DNA of 64,000 bases from Eubacteriaceae bacterium (GTDB lineage: Bacteria > Bacillota > Clostridia > Oscillospirales > Acutalibacteraceae). Positions 20,341 to 29,436 of this stretch are shown here, one piece after another. The stretch covers positions 224,930 to 288,929 of the forward strand of contig JAETRQ010000001.1 in NCBI GenBank assembly GCA_021770095.1. The letters run 5' to 3'. A program made the position numbers and the translations under genes. The notes beneath the pieces are model-generated. The model did no database searches. It saw nothing but the letters and a program-made list of their open reading frames with translations, and had not been told where the DNA came from. Position 1 is the first letter of the stretch. Each line of letters starts with the position of its first letter.

Positions 20341-20431
20341 TGGCGCAGAAGGAGAGACTCGAACTCTCGCGCCGGTTGCCCGACCTACGCCCTTAGCAGG
20401 GGCGCCTCGTCACCAACTTGAGTACTTCTGC
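20341..20431 (-). tRNA. tRNA-Ser (GCU)
   Basis: Reverse complement GCAGAAGTACTCAAGTTGGTGACGAGGCGCCCCTGCTAAGGGCGTAGGTCGGGCAACCGGCGCGAGAGTTCGAGTCTCTCCTTCTGCGCCA; long variable arm, encoded CCA. Confidence 0.93.
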
Positions 20432-20526
20432 AAGCTGACGGGTTTTACCTGTCAAGTATTATGCACGTTCCGTGCGTTTAATACTTTATCATAAGTCAAT
20501 TAAAAAGTCAATATAAAATTATGATT

Positions 20527-20781
20527 TTATTTTATAATATGTGCAGTAATAATTGTATAACTGTACGCATTTATCGTCAGTCTGATATTACCGAGCGTTA
20601 CATAATAATTTTTCCCGTTTCTGCTGACAACAGATTTTTCGTTCTTAATAATATCAATACAATATGCCACGGGATCAGGACAATCCATATTTAAATTTCT
20701 TTTTATCCTGTCCATCCCCAGTCGGGTAGTGTGAACTCTATCAATATTATCAACAAGCAATTTTAAATCATAATCAGACAT
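20527..20781 (-). CDS. Small conserved protein, DUF3781-like
   Basis: 84 aa, ...VHTTRLGMDRIKRNL...KNYYVTLGNIRLTINAYSYTIITAHIIK. Confidence 0.6.
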   Translation of the reverse strand: MSDYDLKLLVDNIDRVHTTRLGMDRIKRNLNMDCPDPVAYCIDIIKNEKSVVSRNGKNYYVTLGNIRLTINAYSYTIITAHIIK

Positions 20782-20847
20782 ATTCTAATTCTCCATTATT
20801 CGTATATTAACCAAAAATTCATACATATAATAAACTGGAGTGATTAT

Positions 20848-21378
20848 ATGCAAAAATCTTTATTCAGATATAGTTTAATCGGTTTTATTTTTGTCAGTAT
20901 TTTGGGAAGTCTGAGCCATTTTATTTATAAGTGGAGCGGATATAATATTGTTGCTGCAATGTTCTGCCCTGTTAATGAAAGTGTTTGGGAACATTTAAAA
21001 CTTTTATTTTTCCCATATCTGATTTGGAGCATTGCCGAATACAGAAAACTTATAGGAGAAAATCCAAACACAAAAGGCATATTGCTATGCAAACTCATTG
21101 GTGCAGTAACAGGAATGATTACAATCGTCACGTTCTTTTATACATACACCGGAATGATAGGCAGATCCATTGAAATAGTCAACATACTTTCATTCTTCAT
21201 CGGAACAGGTACGGCATTTATCACTGACAATCTTTTAATCAAGCAGAACAAACTCAAATATGACAATCTTGCAATTGCGGGATTTATATCCATAACAGCG
21301 GTATTTATTATTTTCACTTTTGCACCGCCGTTAATACCGCTGTTTAAAGACCCGATAACATCAATATACGGTATATAA
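20848..21378 (+). CDS. DUF6512-like integral membrane protein
   Basis: Five or so TM segments; LGSLSHFIYKWSG..PVNESVWEHLKLLFFPYLIW. Confidence 0.75.
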   Translation: MQKSLFRYSLIGFIFVSILGSLSHFIYKWSGYNIVAAMFCPVNESVWEHLKLLFFPYLIWSIAEYRKLIGENPNTKGILLCKLIGAVTGMITIVTFFYTYTGMIGRSIEIVNILSFFIGTGTAFITDNLLIKQNKLKYDNLAIAGFISITAVFIIFTFAPPLIPLFKDPITSIYGI

Positions 21379-21380
21379 AA

Positions 21381-21412
21381 ATGTCAGCCAAGTCAATGGA
21401 CCTGGCTGATAT
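21381..21412. terminator. Bidirectional terminator
   Basis: ATGTCAGCCAAGTC...GGACCTGGCTGATAT hairpin between convergent genes. Confidence 0.7.
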
Positions 21413-21416
21413 AATT

Positions 21417-22715
21417 TTATTTGTTATATCCTCTTTTAAATCTCTTTTTGCCTTCTTCTCTGAATGACTCAATTCCTTCTCTCTGGTCATAGAGTTCTGC
21501 TGCTTCAAGACAAATATCGAGTGAAAGATTAATACATTCCTCGCTGATATTATCAGGTGTATCCAGACGAGTATGATAATAAGTTTTCGGGTCATGGTTA
21601 ACACCGCAGAAACCAACTGCTTCAATACCATAACGTGAGAAACCTTCAGCATCCACTGCACCCGGATAAATATCAGTTTCCTTCATTTCAATGCCGCAGT
21701 TCACACCTGCCTCATAAACAAGTTCACCAACTGCATTTGAATTCTTCTGCGTACCTGTGCAGCCCTGTGTATAAATCTGGAGCTGCTCAATTTCACGCAT
21801 TGTATCCATCGCAATAACAACAGTTTCAATCTCTTTGAGTTCATCCTGATGACGCTTTGCATAAGCAACAGCACCGCGAAGACCTGCTTCTTCAGAACCT
21901 GATAAGAGACAGCAAACTTCTGTATTCTCATATCTCTTGTTATTATCTGACATTTCTTTAAGGACAGCCATTGAAATATAGTCAGCAGTAAGATTATCGT
22001 TAGCACCGTCAACAATAACTTTCCAGTTAATGAAGAACAAAATTGCAATGAAGAACGGTACAAAAATCAGCTGTATAATACCCATTACAAGCCAAAACTT
22101 TGATGCATAGTTACCGCCTGAAAGGTCATAAATTGTCCAGATAATATTAAAAACAGTTATAACAATAAGTCCGCCGATTGAACCACCCATAACAGGGGCA
22201 AGTGATTTCAGTCCGCCGTGAAGTGAATAAGTCCATTCGTTGGCAGCATCTGTATGACCGCAAAATACGATTCTTCTTTTAACTTCACCTGTAGGCTTTC
22301 TGCGTGCCATAACATTTCTTGAAACTTTTTTAGGGAACAGGAAATCGACATATTCACGGTACATCAGAAATTCGATTACCAAACAGGAAACTGCAAATAA
22401 AGTAAGAAGTGTTGCCACAATAGCAAGACCTGAATTAAGAACAACTTTTTTATATGTAAGCCAATAAAAAAGCACTGAAAAAATACCTATTATACCGGCA
22501 GGAGGAATCCAACCCATAAAAGCATGTGGATGAAGATCAAAGTCCTCTATCTCAACCTCGTCTGCCCACTGCTCGAGTTCACCCTTCAAAAATTTCTGTG
22601 CTTTTCTTTCGCTGTGAGTACCCGGTGCACGTTCTTTGAAGTTTTCACAGATATAGCGAATACCGTCAACCATAAAAGCACGCGTATTCTCTGATGCGCC
22701 TTTTGTCAATCGCAT
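21417..22715 (-). CDS. M28-family metallopeptidase with membrane segments
   Basis: IVFCGHTDAANEW, DGANDNLTADYISMAVL, LLSGSEEAGLRGAVAYAKRH. Confidence 0.85.
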   Translation of the reverse strand: MRLTKGASENTRAFMVDGIRYICENFKERAPGTHSERKAQKFLKGELEQWADEVEIEDFDLHPHAFMGWIPPAGIIGIFSVLFYWLTYKKVVLNSGLAIVATLLTLFAVSCLVIEFLMYREYVDFLFPKKVSRNVMARRKPTGEVKRRIVFCGHTDAANEWTYSLHGGLKSLAPVMGGSIGGLIVITVFNIIWTIYDLSGGNYASKFWLVMGIIQLIFVPFFIAILFFINWKVIVDGANDNLTADYISMAVLKEMSDNNKRYENTEVCCLLSGSEEAGLRGAVAYAKRHQDELKEIETVVIAMDTMREIEQLQIYTQGCTGTQKNSNAVGELVYEAGVNCGIEMKETDIYPGAVDAEGFSRYGIEAVGFCGVNHDPKTYYHTRLDTPDNISEECINLSLDICLEAAELYDQREGIESFREEGKKRFKRGYNK

Positions 22716-22808
22716 AACACAACCCCCTATATAGAATAATATTATTATATATCATAGTGCTAAAACTTTCAAGCAATTAAAAGAAATAAGATAAATTTAA
22801 TAAACTTC

Positions 22809-22837
22809 TTGACAACAGACCAAAGTTAATATATAAT
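22809..22837 (+). promoter_or_regulatory. Consensus sigma-A promoter for tRNA-Asp
   Basis: TTGACA (22809-22814), 17-nt spacer, TATAAT (22832-22837). Confidence 0.85.
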
Positions 22838-22850
22838 ACAACACAGACGC

Positions 22851-22927
22851 GGCCCGGTAGTTCAGTTGGTTAGAACGCTAGCCTGTCACGCTAGAGGTCG
22901 ACGGTTCGAGCCCGTTCCGGGTCGCCA
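22851..22927 (+). tRNA. tRNA-Asp (GUC)
   Basis: GGCCCGGTAGTTCAGTTGGTTAGAACGCTAGCCTGTCACGCTAGAGGTCGACGGTTCGAGCCCGTTCCGGGTCGCCA; cloverleaf, encoded CCA. Confidence 0.95.
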
Positions 22928-22968
22928 CAGGGTGATAAGAATACTTATCACCCTTTAAATTTAAATAT

Positions 22969-23044
22969 GCTGATATGGCTCAGGCGGTAGAGCACATCCT
23001 TGGTAAGGATGAGGTCACCGGTTCAAGTCCGGTTATCAGCTCCA
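22969..23044 (+). tRNA. tRNA-Thr (GGU)
   Basis: GCTGATATGGCTCAGGCGGTAGAGCACATCCTTGGTAAGGATGAGGTCACCGGTTCAAGTCCGGTTATCAGCTCCA. Confidence 0.95.
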
Positions 23045-23049
23045 CTAAC

Positions 23050-23096
23050 AAAACCTTGAAAATGCTTGATTTTAAGCGGTTTTCAAGGTTTTTTTG
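23050..23096 (+). terminator. Terminator downstream of tRNA-Thr
   Basis: AAAACCTTGAAAATGCTT...AAGCGGTTTTCAAGGTTTTTTT. Confidence 0.8.
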
Positions 23097-23439
23097 TTTT
23101 ATTTTTTCAAAAATCAGAATATCTCTGAATATCTCTCAGTATCTGCCGTTTGGTGTCCTTTTTGGTGCCGATTTTTTTTAAATTTTATAAAAAATGCTTA
23201 GTTTTACATGCATTGCGTGCTATAATATAAGAGTAGTAAGCAGGTGAGACAAACGAGTATAAAAGACATAAGCGAAATTGTCTTGACAGTATGATCAAAT
23301 GCAATAACCACAATAACAGTTACCCTACTGATAAAACAAGACAAAAAGAAATCCAGATTCGAGGTGATATAGTGTGAAACATTGTATTGTAGTAACCGGT
23401 ATAGTCAAACATATTTAATGAATTTTTGGAGGTTATAAC

Positions 23440-24066
23440 ATGGCTATATCGGAAAAAATATATCCCCGTACAGGTGATACGAAAACAGTTTATCTGAAGA
23501 ATGTAATTACGAATCCAAATATCGAGATTGGCGATTATACAATGTATAATGATTTTGTTTACAATCCATGTGATTTTCAAAAGAATAATGTGTTGTACCA
23601 TTATCCGGTCAATCATGACCGACTTGTGATTGGAAAATTCTGCTCAATTGCCTGTGGCGCAAAATTTATATTTACAAGTGCAAATCATTCTCTCAAATCT
23701 CTATCAACTTATCCGTTCCCTATTTTCTTTGAAGAATGGAATTTAGATATGATAAATATTACGAACGCATGGGATAACAAGGGTGATATTATCATTGGCA
23801 ATGATGTGTGGATTGGTTATGAAGCTGTAATTCTTTCCGGAGTAACGATTGGAGATGGAGCAATCATTGGAACTCGTGCAGTGGTTACTAAGGATGTACC
23901 GCCATATACAATTGTCGGTGGCGTACCTGCAAAACCAATACGCAAGCGGTTTGATGACAAAACCATTGCAAAATTGTATGAACTGAAATGGTGGGATTGG
24001 CCAGAGGAACGAATTAAAGCCAATCTTGAAATTATACAGTCTGGTCAAATTGACAAATTTGATTGA
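23440..24066 (+). CDS. CatB/Vat-family (xenobiotic/streptogramin A type) O-acetyltransferase
   Basis: Left-handed beta-helix hexapeptide repeats; [94 protein letters not shown]. Confidence 0.87.
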   Translation: MAISEKIYPRTGDTKTVYLKNVITNPNIEIGDYTMYNDFVYNPCDFQKNNVLYHYPVNHDRLVIGKFCSIACGAKFIFTSANHSLKSLSTYPFPIFFEEWNLDMINITNAWDNKGDIIIGNDVWIGYEAVILSGVTIGDGAIIGTRAVVTKDVPPYTIVGGVPAKPIRKRFDDKTIAKLYELKWWDWPEERIKANLEIIQSGQIDKFD

Positions 24067-24183
24067 CTTATATTTGTGGTTATGGAGAATCATATCTTTT
24101 CTATAATTTTCAGTTTAGTGAACTCATTATAAATGTAATACTGCAGCGTGCATCGGATTTTGATATACAAAATCCATATAAAA

Positions 24184-24210
24184 AACCACGAACATTTGTT
24201 GTTCGTGGTT
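24184..24210. terminator. Terminator hairpin
   Basis: AACCACGAAC-N7-GTTCGTGGTT. Confidence 0.6.
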
Positions 24211-24319
24211 TACTTCGTTATGACACTCCAACTTATATCAGAGGTCTTGTTTTTTATGTAGTATTAAATTGTATACAAAATATCAAATACTGCATATTAT
24301 TGATAACAACATGATGAAG

Positions 24320-24508
24320 TTACGCCAAAACCAATGCTTTTTTAGGGCAAAAATTGGAACATTTACCGCATTTGATACATTTTTCTTCATTGACTACAGG
24401 TGCATCAAATCCATTCTGGCTTATTGCTCCGACAGGGCATATTGCCATTGCAGGGCATTTATGGTTTTGCGGGCATCTTTCAATTATCACATTCAGTCTT
24501 TTTTCCAT
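24320..24508 (-). CDS. Small 4Fe-4S ferredoxin-like protein
   Basis: CPQNHKCPAMAICPVGAI...CIKCGKCSNFCPKKAL. Confidence 0.85.
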   Translation of the reverse strand: MEKRLNVIIERCPQNHKCPAMAICPVGAISQNGFDAPVVNEEKCIKCGKCSNFCPKKALVLA

Positions 24509-24536
24509 ACGAATAACCTCTCTTAAATTAATATTA

Positions 24537-26003
24537 TCACTCTACCTCAACACAGAGACAATGAGGGATTGAATTATCCTTTTTTGAACCAATATCAACT
24601 GACAGATATTTTTCATTCTGAGCAAATGAAAGCGGCATATTTTTATCACTGAGGAATGTTATTTTTTTGATTTTGTATCTGATTCCGCCTTCATTGGCCT
24701 TGCGCAATGATTTGATTTTTAACTTTGCAGGGAGTTTTTCTCCCATAGGGAAAACATATATCCTGCCTGCTTTTGAGGTAAAACAGAAATCTTTTGAAGA
24801 AAACTTTTTATTCTCTTTAAACGAACCGTTTTTGCTTTTTCTGCCCTCAAAATCACATACCTCAAATGGATATGAACCATAAACCGCTTCACCGTTCATT
24901 TTCATCCATTTGCCGATTTCAAGGAGTACTGATTTTTCTTCTTCACATATTTTTCCGTTTGACATAGGTCCTACATTGAGCATATAGCAACCGTTTTTAG
25001 CAAAAACTTCAATCATATTTCTTATAATTTCACCGGGAGTTTTAAACTTGTTTCCTTCTGTATAACCCCATGAATTCTTAGCAATAGCAGTATCATTCTG
25101 CCACAGTTTGCGGGACACACCGTCAATCTGTCCTCTTTCGACATCAAAGACACCGCAGCCGTCAAACACGGCACCCCATTTGTAAAACACGCAGACTTCC
25201 TTTCCCCACTCGTCGCCGCGATTATAATAATAAGCAAGGAATTTTTTCAAATAAGGTCTGAACTCATCATTATGTACCCACCAGTCAAAATAAACTGCAA
25301 TAGGTTTATTTTTATCTATCATTTCACACGCTGTGGCAAGCCATTCTTTAAGAAAATCCTCTGTTGCACAAATCTCCGTATCATAATTTTCCTCTTTTCC
25401 GCTTGACGGCAGATATGCAGGACCATATAAATCAGGATATTTATTTTGCGCAACTTCAGACTCAGGATAATACTTTCGTGCTCCGTTAAAAAACCAAAAA
25501 TGCTCTGCTCTGTGATTGCTTATCATAAATCCAAGACCCGCATCATCACATGCCTGATGGAGTTCTTCTATATAATCTATTGAATTAAGCTGTGCCATAT
25601 TCCATCTGTTGAGTTGGCTTGCATACATTTTTACACCGTCATGATGTTCACCGACAGGCATAATATACTTTGCTCCGCTTTGCTTGAACAAATCGACCCA
25701 TTCCCGAGCATTAAATTCAGTCGGTTTGAACTGTTCAACAAGATGACGGTATTCAACATTCCTGCCATATTTTTTGCTATGACTAATCGCAGCCGGATGT
25801 CTTTTTTTATACATAAGACGCGGATACCATTCGTTAAAAACAGCAGGGACTGAATATACACCCCAATGAATAAAAATGCCGAATCTTCCTTCACGATACC
25901 ATGAAGGAATTTTGAATTGAGCAAGACTTTCCCAATTATCTTTAAATCTTCCTGACTCAATTACTTCGTCAATTTTATTTAAATAATCATTTATCTTATC
26001 CAT
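24537..26003 (-). CDS. GH29 alpha-L-fucosidase
   Basis: SWYREGRFGIFIHWGVYSVPAVFNEWYPRLMY, YIMPVGEHHDGVKMYAS, VYFDWW. Confidence 0.9.
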   Translation of the reverse strand: MDKINDYLNKIDEVIESGRFKDNWESLAQFKIPSWYREGRFGIFIHWGVYSVPAVFNEWYPRLMYKKRHPAAISHSKKYGRNVEYRHLVEQFKPTEFNAREWVDLFKQSGAKYIMPVGEHHDGVKMYASQLNRWNMAQLNSIDYIEELHQACDDAGLGFMISNHRAEHFWFFNGARKYYPESEVAQNKYPDLYGPAYLPSSGKEENYDTEICATEDFLKEWLATACEMIDKNKPIAVYFDWWVHNDEFRPYLKKFLAYYYNRGDEWGKEVCVFYKWGAVFDGCGVFDVERGQIDGVSRKLWQNDTAIAKNSWGYTEGNKFKTPGEIIRNMIEVFAKNGCYMLNVGPMSNGKICEEEKSVLLEIGKWMKMNGEAVYGSYPFEVCDFEGRKSKNGSFKENKKFSSKDFCFTSKAGRIYVFPMGEKLPAKLKIKSLRKANEGGIRYKIKKITFLSDKNMPLSFAQNEKYLSVDIGSKKDNSIPHCLCVEVE

Positions 26004-26023
26004 AAAATTTCACCAATTAACAA

Positions 26024-27295
26024 TCAAGTTTTATTTTCGCTTTGAACAGACGTATTGAATTTTGCCCATTTTATATTTGACAAAAATGAGAAAACTGCTG
26101 TGAACAGTGCAGATACAATCCAGACAACAACAACTGCATTCCATCCTGATTTTTCTGATACAGCACCAAAACCGTATGACGATACAGCACATCCGATATG
26201 TGCAGATGAATTCAATATACCGCTGACACTGGATGTACAGCCTTGTTTTGAAAACCGAACAGGAACCAATGATATAATCAAATAATTAAGTGCGTACATC
26301 ATGGATGTTGTCAGTGCTAACAAAAGAACAGTAATATAAACAGGCAATTTGCCAATGCCAAGCATAAATAATAATGGTATAAGTGCAAAAAGACCAACCA
26401 CACCTGCTGTCTTCATTTCATTTTCGCCTAATTTTTTATAAATCGGAACCACCGCATATGCACCGAACGCATTGAATATCGGCAGAACAATTGTTAAAAA
26501 CACAGAAAACGAAGGTGATACGCCATAGGTTTCAGTAATCATGGTAGGAACCCAATTGGTTATACCGTCTCTCATCATACCGTGCAGGAATGATGGTATC
26601 ATAATTATAAACAGTCCGCTCAAAACAGCAATATGCATCAAATTTTGTTTTGGCATACTGTGATTGGTATTCTCTCTTTTTTCAACTGCATTGACTTTAA
26701 CTTGTGTTAAATCTTTTTTGGAATAAATCAAAATGAGCAAAACAAATAATGCAGCCAAAAAGATGCATATACCGCCGCAGATAAAAACATATTGCCATTT
26801 CAGGTATTTAATAATCAAAGTAGATATAAGATAGGCACAGATTGTACCGACTGGTAAAGAGAGAGAAATATCAAGAATAGCCCTTTTTCGCAATTTTTCA
26901 TCTATTGTTTCAGAGAACACGCGCAAAATCGGTGACCATAGCATGGACTGGAAAAATCCGTTTGCCGCCCATATGACAGTCATCAAGACAATATTATTTG
27001 CTGCAGGGATACAAAAGCAACAAACCGCACCTGCCGCAGAACCTGAAATAATCATAGCAAAAGGATTAATCCTATCCCCTATCAATCCGCTGATTAACTG
27101 CCCGACTCCGTAGCAAACAAAAAATGCAGTTCCTACTAATCCGATTTCTCCTTTATCATAAACACCTTCGCTTACGATAGATGCAATCGTTGCGGCATAA
27201 CAGGCCCTAACAAAATATGAACCGGCATAAATGAGCCATAATGATATTACAACAATCCTGCTTTTTCTATAATTATTCAAAATATATTTTGTCAT
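26024..27295 (-). CDS. MFS transporter (OPA/GlpT-UhpC-like)
   Basis: ~12 TM segments; YFVRACYAATIASI...GVGQLISGLIGDRINP. Confidence 0.8.
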   Translation of the reverse strand: MTKYILNNYRKSRIVVISLWLIYAGSYFVRACYAATIASIVSEGVYDKGEIGLVGTAFFVCYGVGQLISGLIGDRINPFAMIISGSAAGAVCCFCIPAANNIVLMTVIWAANGFFQSMLWSPILRVFSETIDEKLRKRAILDISLSLPVGTICAYLISTLIIKYLKWQYVFICGGICIFLAALFVLLILIYSKKDLTQVKVNAVEKRENTNHSMPKQNLMHIAVLSGLFIIMIPSFLHGMMRDGITNWVPTMITETYGVSPSFSVFLTIVLPIFNAFGAYAVVPIYKKLGENEMKTAGVVGLFALIPLLFMLGIGKLPVYITVLLLALTTSMMYALNYLIISLVPVRFSKQGCTSSVSGILNSSAHIGCAVSSYGFGAVSEKSGWNAVVVVWIVSALFTAVFSFLSNIKWAKFNTSVQSENKT

Positions 27296-28188
27296 TTTAT
27301 TAATTCCTCAATAGATTTTGACATTGCCAAGAATGTTGTTCTGTCCTCAATTTTCTGTGTACCGTGACGATTTGAATGTCCGGCATGGTCAGAGCCGATT
27401 ATAATAAGCCAGTCCTCATCGGGATAAGTCGGTCTTTTTTTAATTTCCTCCAGCAATACATATGACAGCCTGTCAAGATTGCAAACACCTGCAACATATC
27501 TGTAATTCTTATCACCGAAATTTGAACCATGACCGTTAGAATCAGGATTTTCATAAATACCGAATATAAAATCATCATCACTGTTGATTCTGTCCAGCAA
27601 GTTAATATGAAGTTGTTCATCTGTTTCAAATTTAAAATAATATTGCGGCAAATTGTTCTGCTGTGCAAACTCAATTTCTTTTACATATGTATTATCAAAA
27701 TGAATAGGCCATATTGCATTGAAAGAGGATTTATATCCTTTCAGTGCCAATGTTTTCATTACGGTAGGATAATCTTCATCCAGACTCCATTCAATTCCAT
27801 ATTTCCATTCTTTTTTCATCCACTTTCCGCACAGTGCAGACGCCCAGCCTTGTGCAGTACTCGTTTCCTGCTCATTACCATTTTCAGCACCAACATAGGT
27901 TATATATAAACCACCGTTCTTTTTCATCGTACGGATTGCACTGAATATTGCAGTATCATTGCTGCCGCTGATTTTTTCATCTTCACTTTTTATCAGATAT
28001 TTCATAGCATCTGCACGGCAGCCATCCCAACCGATAAACAGGCATTTGGGTTGTTTTGTACAAGTATCAAAATGGTTAATAATGATTTGTGAGATAACTG
28101 TTTGGGGATATTTTGTTTCAAATGTATTATCAAATATTCCTTTTGCATTAACGGAATGAATATATTTTTTCTTCATATTACTTTCCAA
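27292..28188 (-). CDS. Alkaline-phosphatase-superfamily hydrolase (phosphodiesterase/sulfatase-like)
   Basis: LFIGWDGCRADAM, STAQGWASALCGKW, SDHAGHSNRHG metal/nucleophile-type motifs. Confidence 0.72.
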   Translation of the reverse strand: MESNMKKKYIHSVNAKGIFDNTFETKYPQTVISQIIINHFDTCTKQPKCLFIGWDGCRADAMKYLIKSEDEKISGSNDTAIFSAIRTMKKNGGLYITYVGAENGNEQETSTAQGWASALCGKWMKKEWKYGIEWSLDEDYPTVMKTLALKGYKSSFNAIWPIHFDNTYVKEIEFAQQNNLPQYYFKFETDEQLHINLLDRINSDDDFIFGIYENPDSNGHGSNFGDKNYRYVAGVCNLDRLSYVLLEEIKKRPTYPDEDWLIIIGSDHAGHSNRHGTQKIEDRTTFLAMSKSIEELIK

Positions 28189-29326
28189 ATATTACTTTTG
28201 CCTTTTTCATATTATCAATAATTTTCACTTCAAACGGGCACCTTGTTTCACAAGCACCGCAGGCAACACAATCTCCTGCATAATGTTCAAGCAATTCATA
28301 ATGCTCTCTCACAGTTTCGGGCACTTCGCCTTGTGCCAAAGATAAATTCAGGAATTTTGTAACTGTTGCAACATCTATTTTCATAGGGCACGGAGCACAG
28401 TGACTGCAATACATACAGTGCCCTTTCCAACTGATATTGGGAAATGATGCAAGAGCAAGTGCGTAATCTTTTTGTGCATCAGATGCATTTTCATATTCAC
28501 AACTCTCCCTCAACTGTTCCACACTGTGTGCACCTGCGAGAACAGTTGCAACCGCCGGTCTGGTTAAAGCATAATGAATGCACTGATTAACTGTAAGCGC
28601 TGCACCTGCAGGTGAAAGTTGTGCATCAAGCAAATCACCACCGCCAAACGCTTTCATTACAGTTATACCAACACCGTTTGCCTGACAGAGTTCATATAAT
28701 TCCTGCCTTGCAGGGTCCATGTTTTCAAGCGGATTAACATAATTTTCTTCATTCCAGAGTTGTTCAACATCCTCAGCAGCAGGCTGCAAGTCATAGCACG
28801 GATTGACACTGAACATAAGCACCTCAATATTTCCGCTCTTTACTGCTTCAATCGCAACCTCAGGATTATGGCTGCTTAATCCGATATGATGAATTCTACC
28901 CTCTTTTTTTAAGTCGAGTGCAAATTGCATAACACCACCGTTTACAATTTCATCCCAATCCTTTAACGAATCACAATAGTGTATCATACCAACATCCAAA
29001 TAATCCGTTTGGAGCAGTTGCATCATCTCGTCAAAACCGCTTTTCACTTCTTTTAAATTTCGGCTTCTTTTATACTGTCCGTTTTTCCAGACAGAGCAAA
29101 TATGTGACTGAATAATAAACTTCTCTCTCCTGCATGCCAATGCCTTGCCGACACTTGCTCTGACATCAGGATTTGAAGTATACAAATCGAAATAGTTTAT
29201 TCCTTGCTTTTCTGCTTCATCCAAAAGAATCATTGTATTTCTGCAACCATTAACGGCAAAACCTTCACAGCCCATGCCGATTTCACTAACCATTAAGCCG
29301 GTGTCACCAAGTGGATTATATTTCAT
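28178..29326 (-). CDS. Aldo/keto reductase with C-terminal 4Fe-4S domain
   Basis: AKR core (NYFDLYTSNPDVRASVGKAL, GLSSHNPEVA) plus CMYCSHCAPCPMKID and CVACGACETRCPFEV. Confidence 0.88.
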   Translation of the reverse strand: MKYNPLGDTGLMVSEIGMGCEGFAVNGCRNTMILLDEAEKQGINYFDLYTSNPDVRASVGKALACRREKFIIQSHICSVWKNGQYKRSRNLKEVKSGFDEMMQLLQTDYLDVGMIHYCDSLKDWDEIVNGGVMQFALDLKKEGRIHHIGLSSHNPEVAIEAVKSGNIEVLMFSVNPCYDLQPAAEDVEQLWNEENYVNPLENMDPARQELYELCQANGVGITVMKAFGGGDLLDAQLSPAGAALTVNQCIHYALTRPAVATVLAGAHSVEQLRESCEYENASDAQKDYALALASFPNISWKGHCMYCSHCAPCPMKIDVATVTKFLNLSLAQGEVPETVREHYELLEHYAGDCVACGACETRCPFEVKIIDNMKKAKVIFGK

Positions 29327-29348
29327 ATTACCCCTCCCACATATAATA

Positions 29349-29379
29349 ATTATATAACTTAGAGTTAATCCTAAGTCAA
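29349..29379 (-). promoter_or_regulatory. MerR-type promoter: -35 and -10 separated by 19 nt, with operator-like palindrome in the spacer
   Basis: Minus strand TTGACT (29379-29374), 19 nt, TATAAT (29354-29349); near-palindrome ACTTAGGATTAACTCTAAGT between them. Confidence 0.72.
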
Positions 29380-29392
29380 GACTTTTTTAAAT

Positions 29393-29432
29393 AAAAAGAC
29401 AGTGAAAATCAACCGAATCACACTGTCTTTTT
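29393..29432 (-). terminator. Terminator of the CoA operon
   Basis: AAAAAGACAGTG...CACTGTCTTTTT hairpin after coaX stop. Confidence 0.8.
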
Positions 29433-29436
29433 TTAT

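Noticed and set aside
22975-23181. 68-aa plus-strand ORF MAQAVEHILGKDEVTGSSPVISS...
   Set aside because: Translation of tRNA-Thr and its terminator; not a gene.
23291-23377. 28-aa ORF (MIKCNNHNNSYPTDKTRQKEIQIRGDIV) as an attenuation leader peptide for the vat-like gene
   Set aside because: No convincing ribosome-binding site or competing hairpins were found, so not claimed as a leader.
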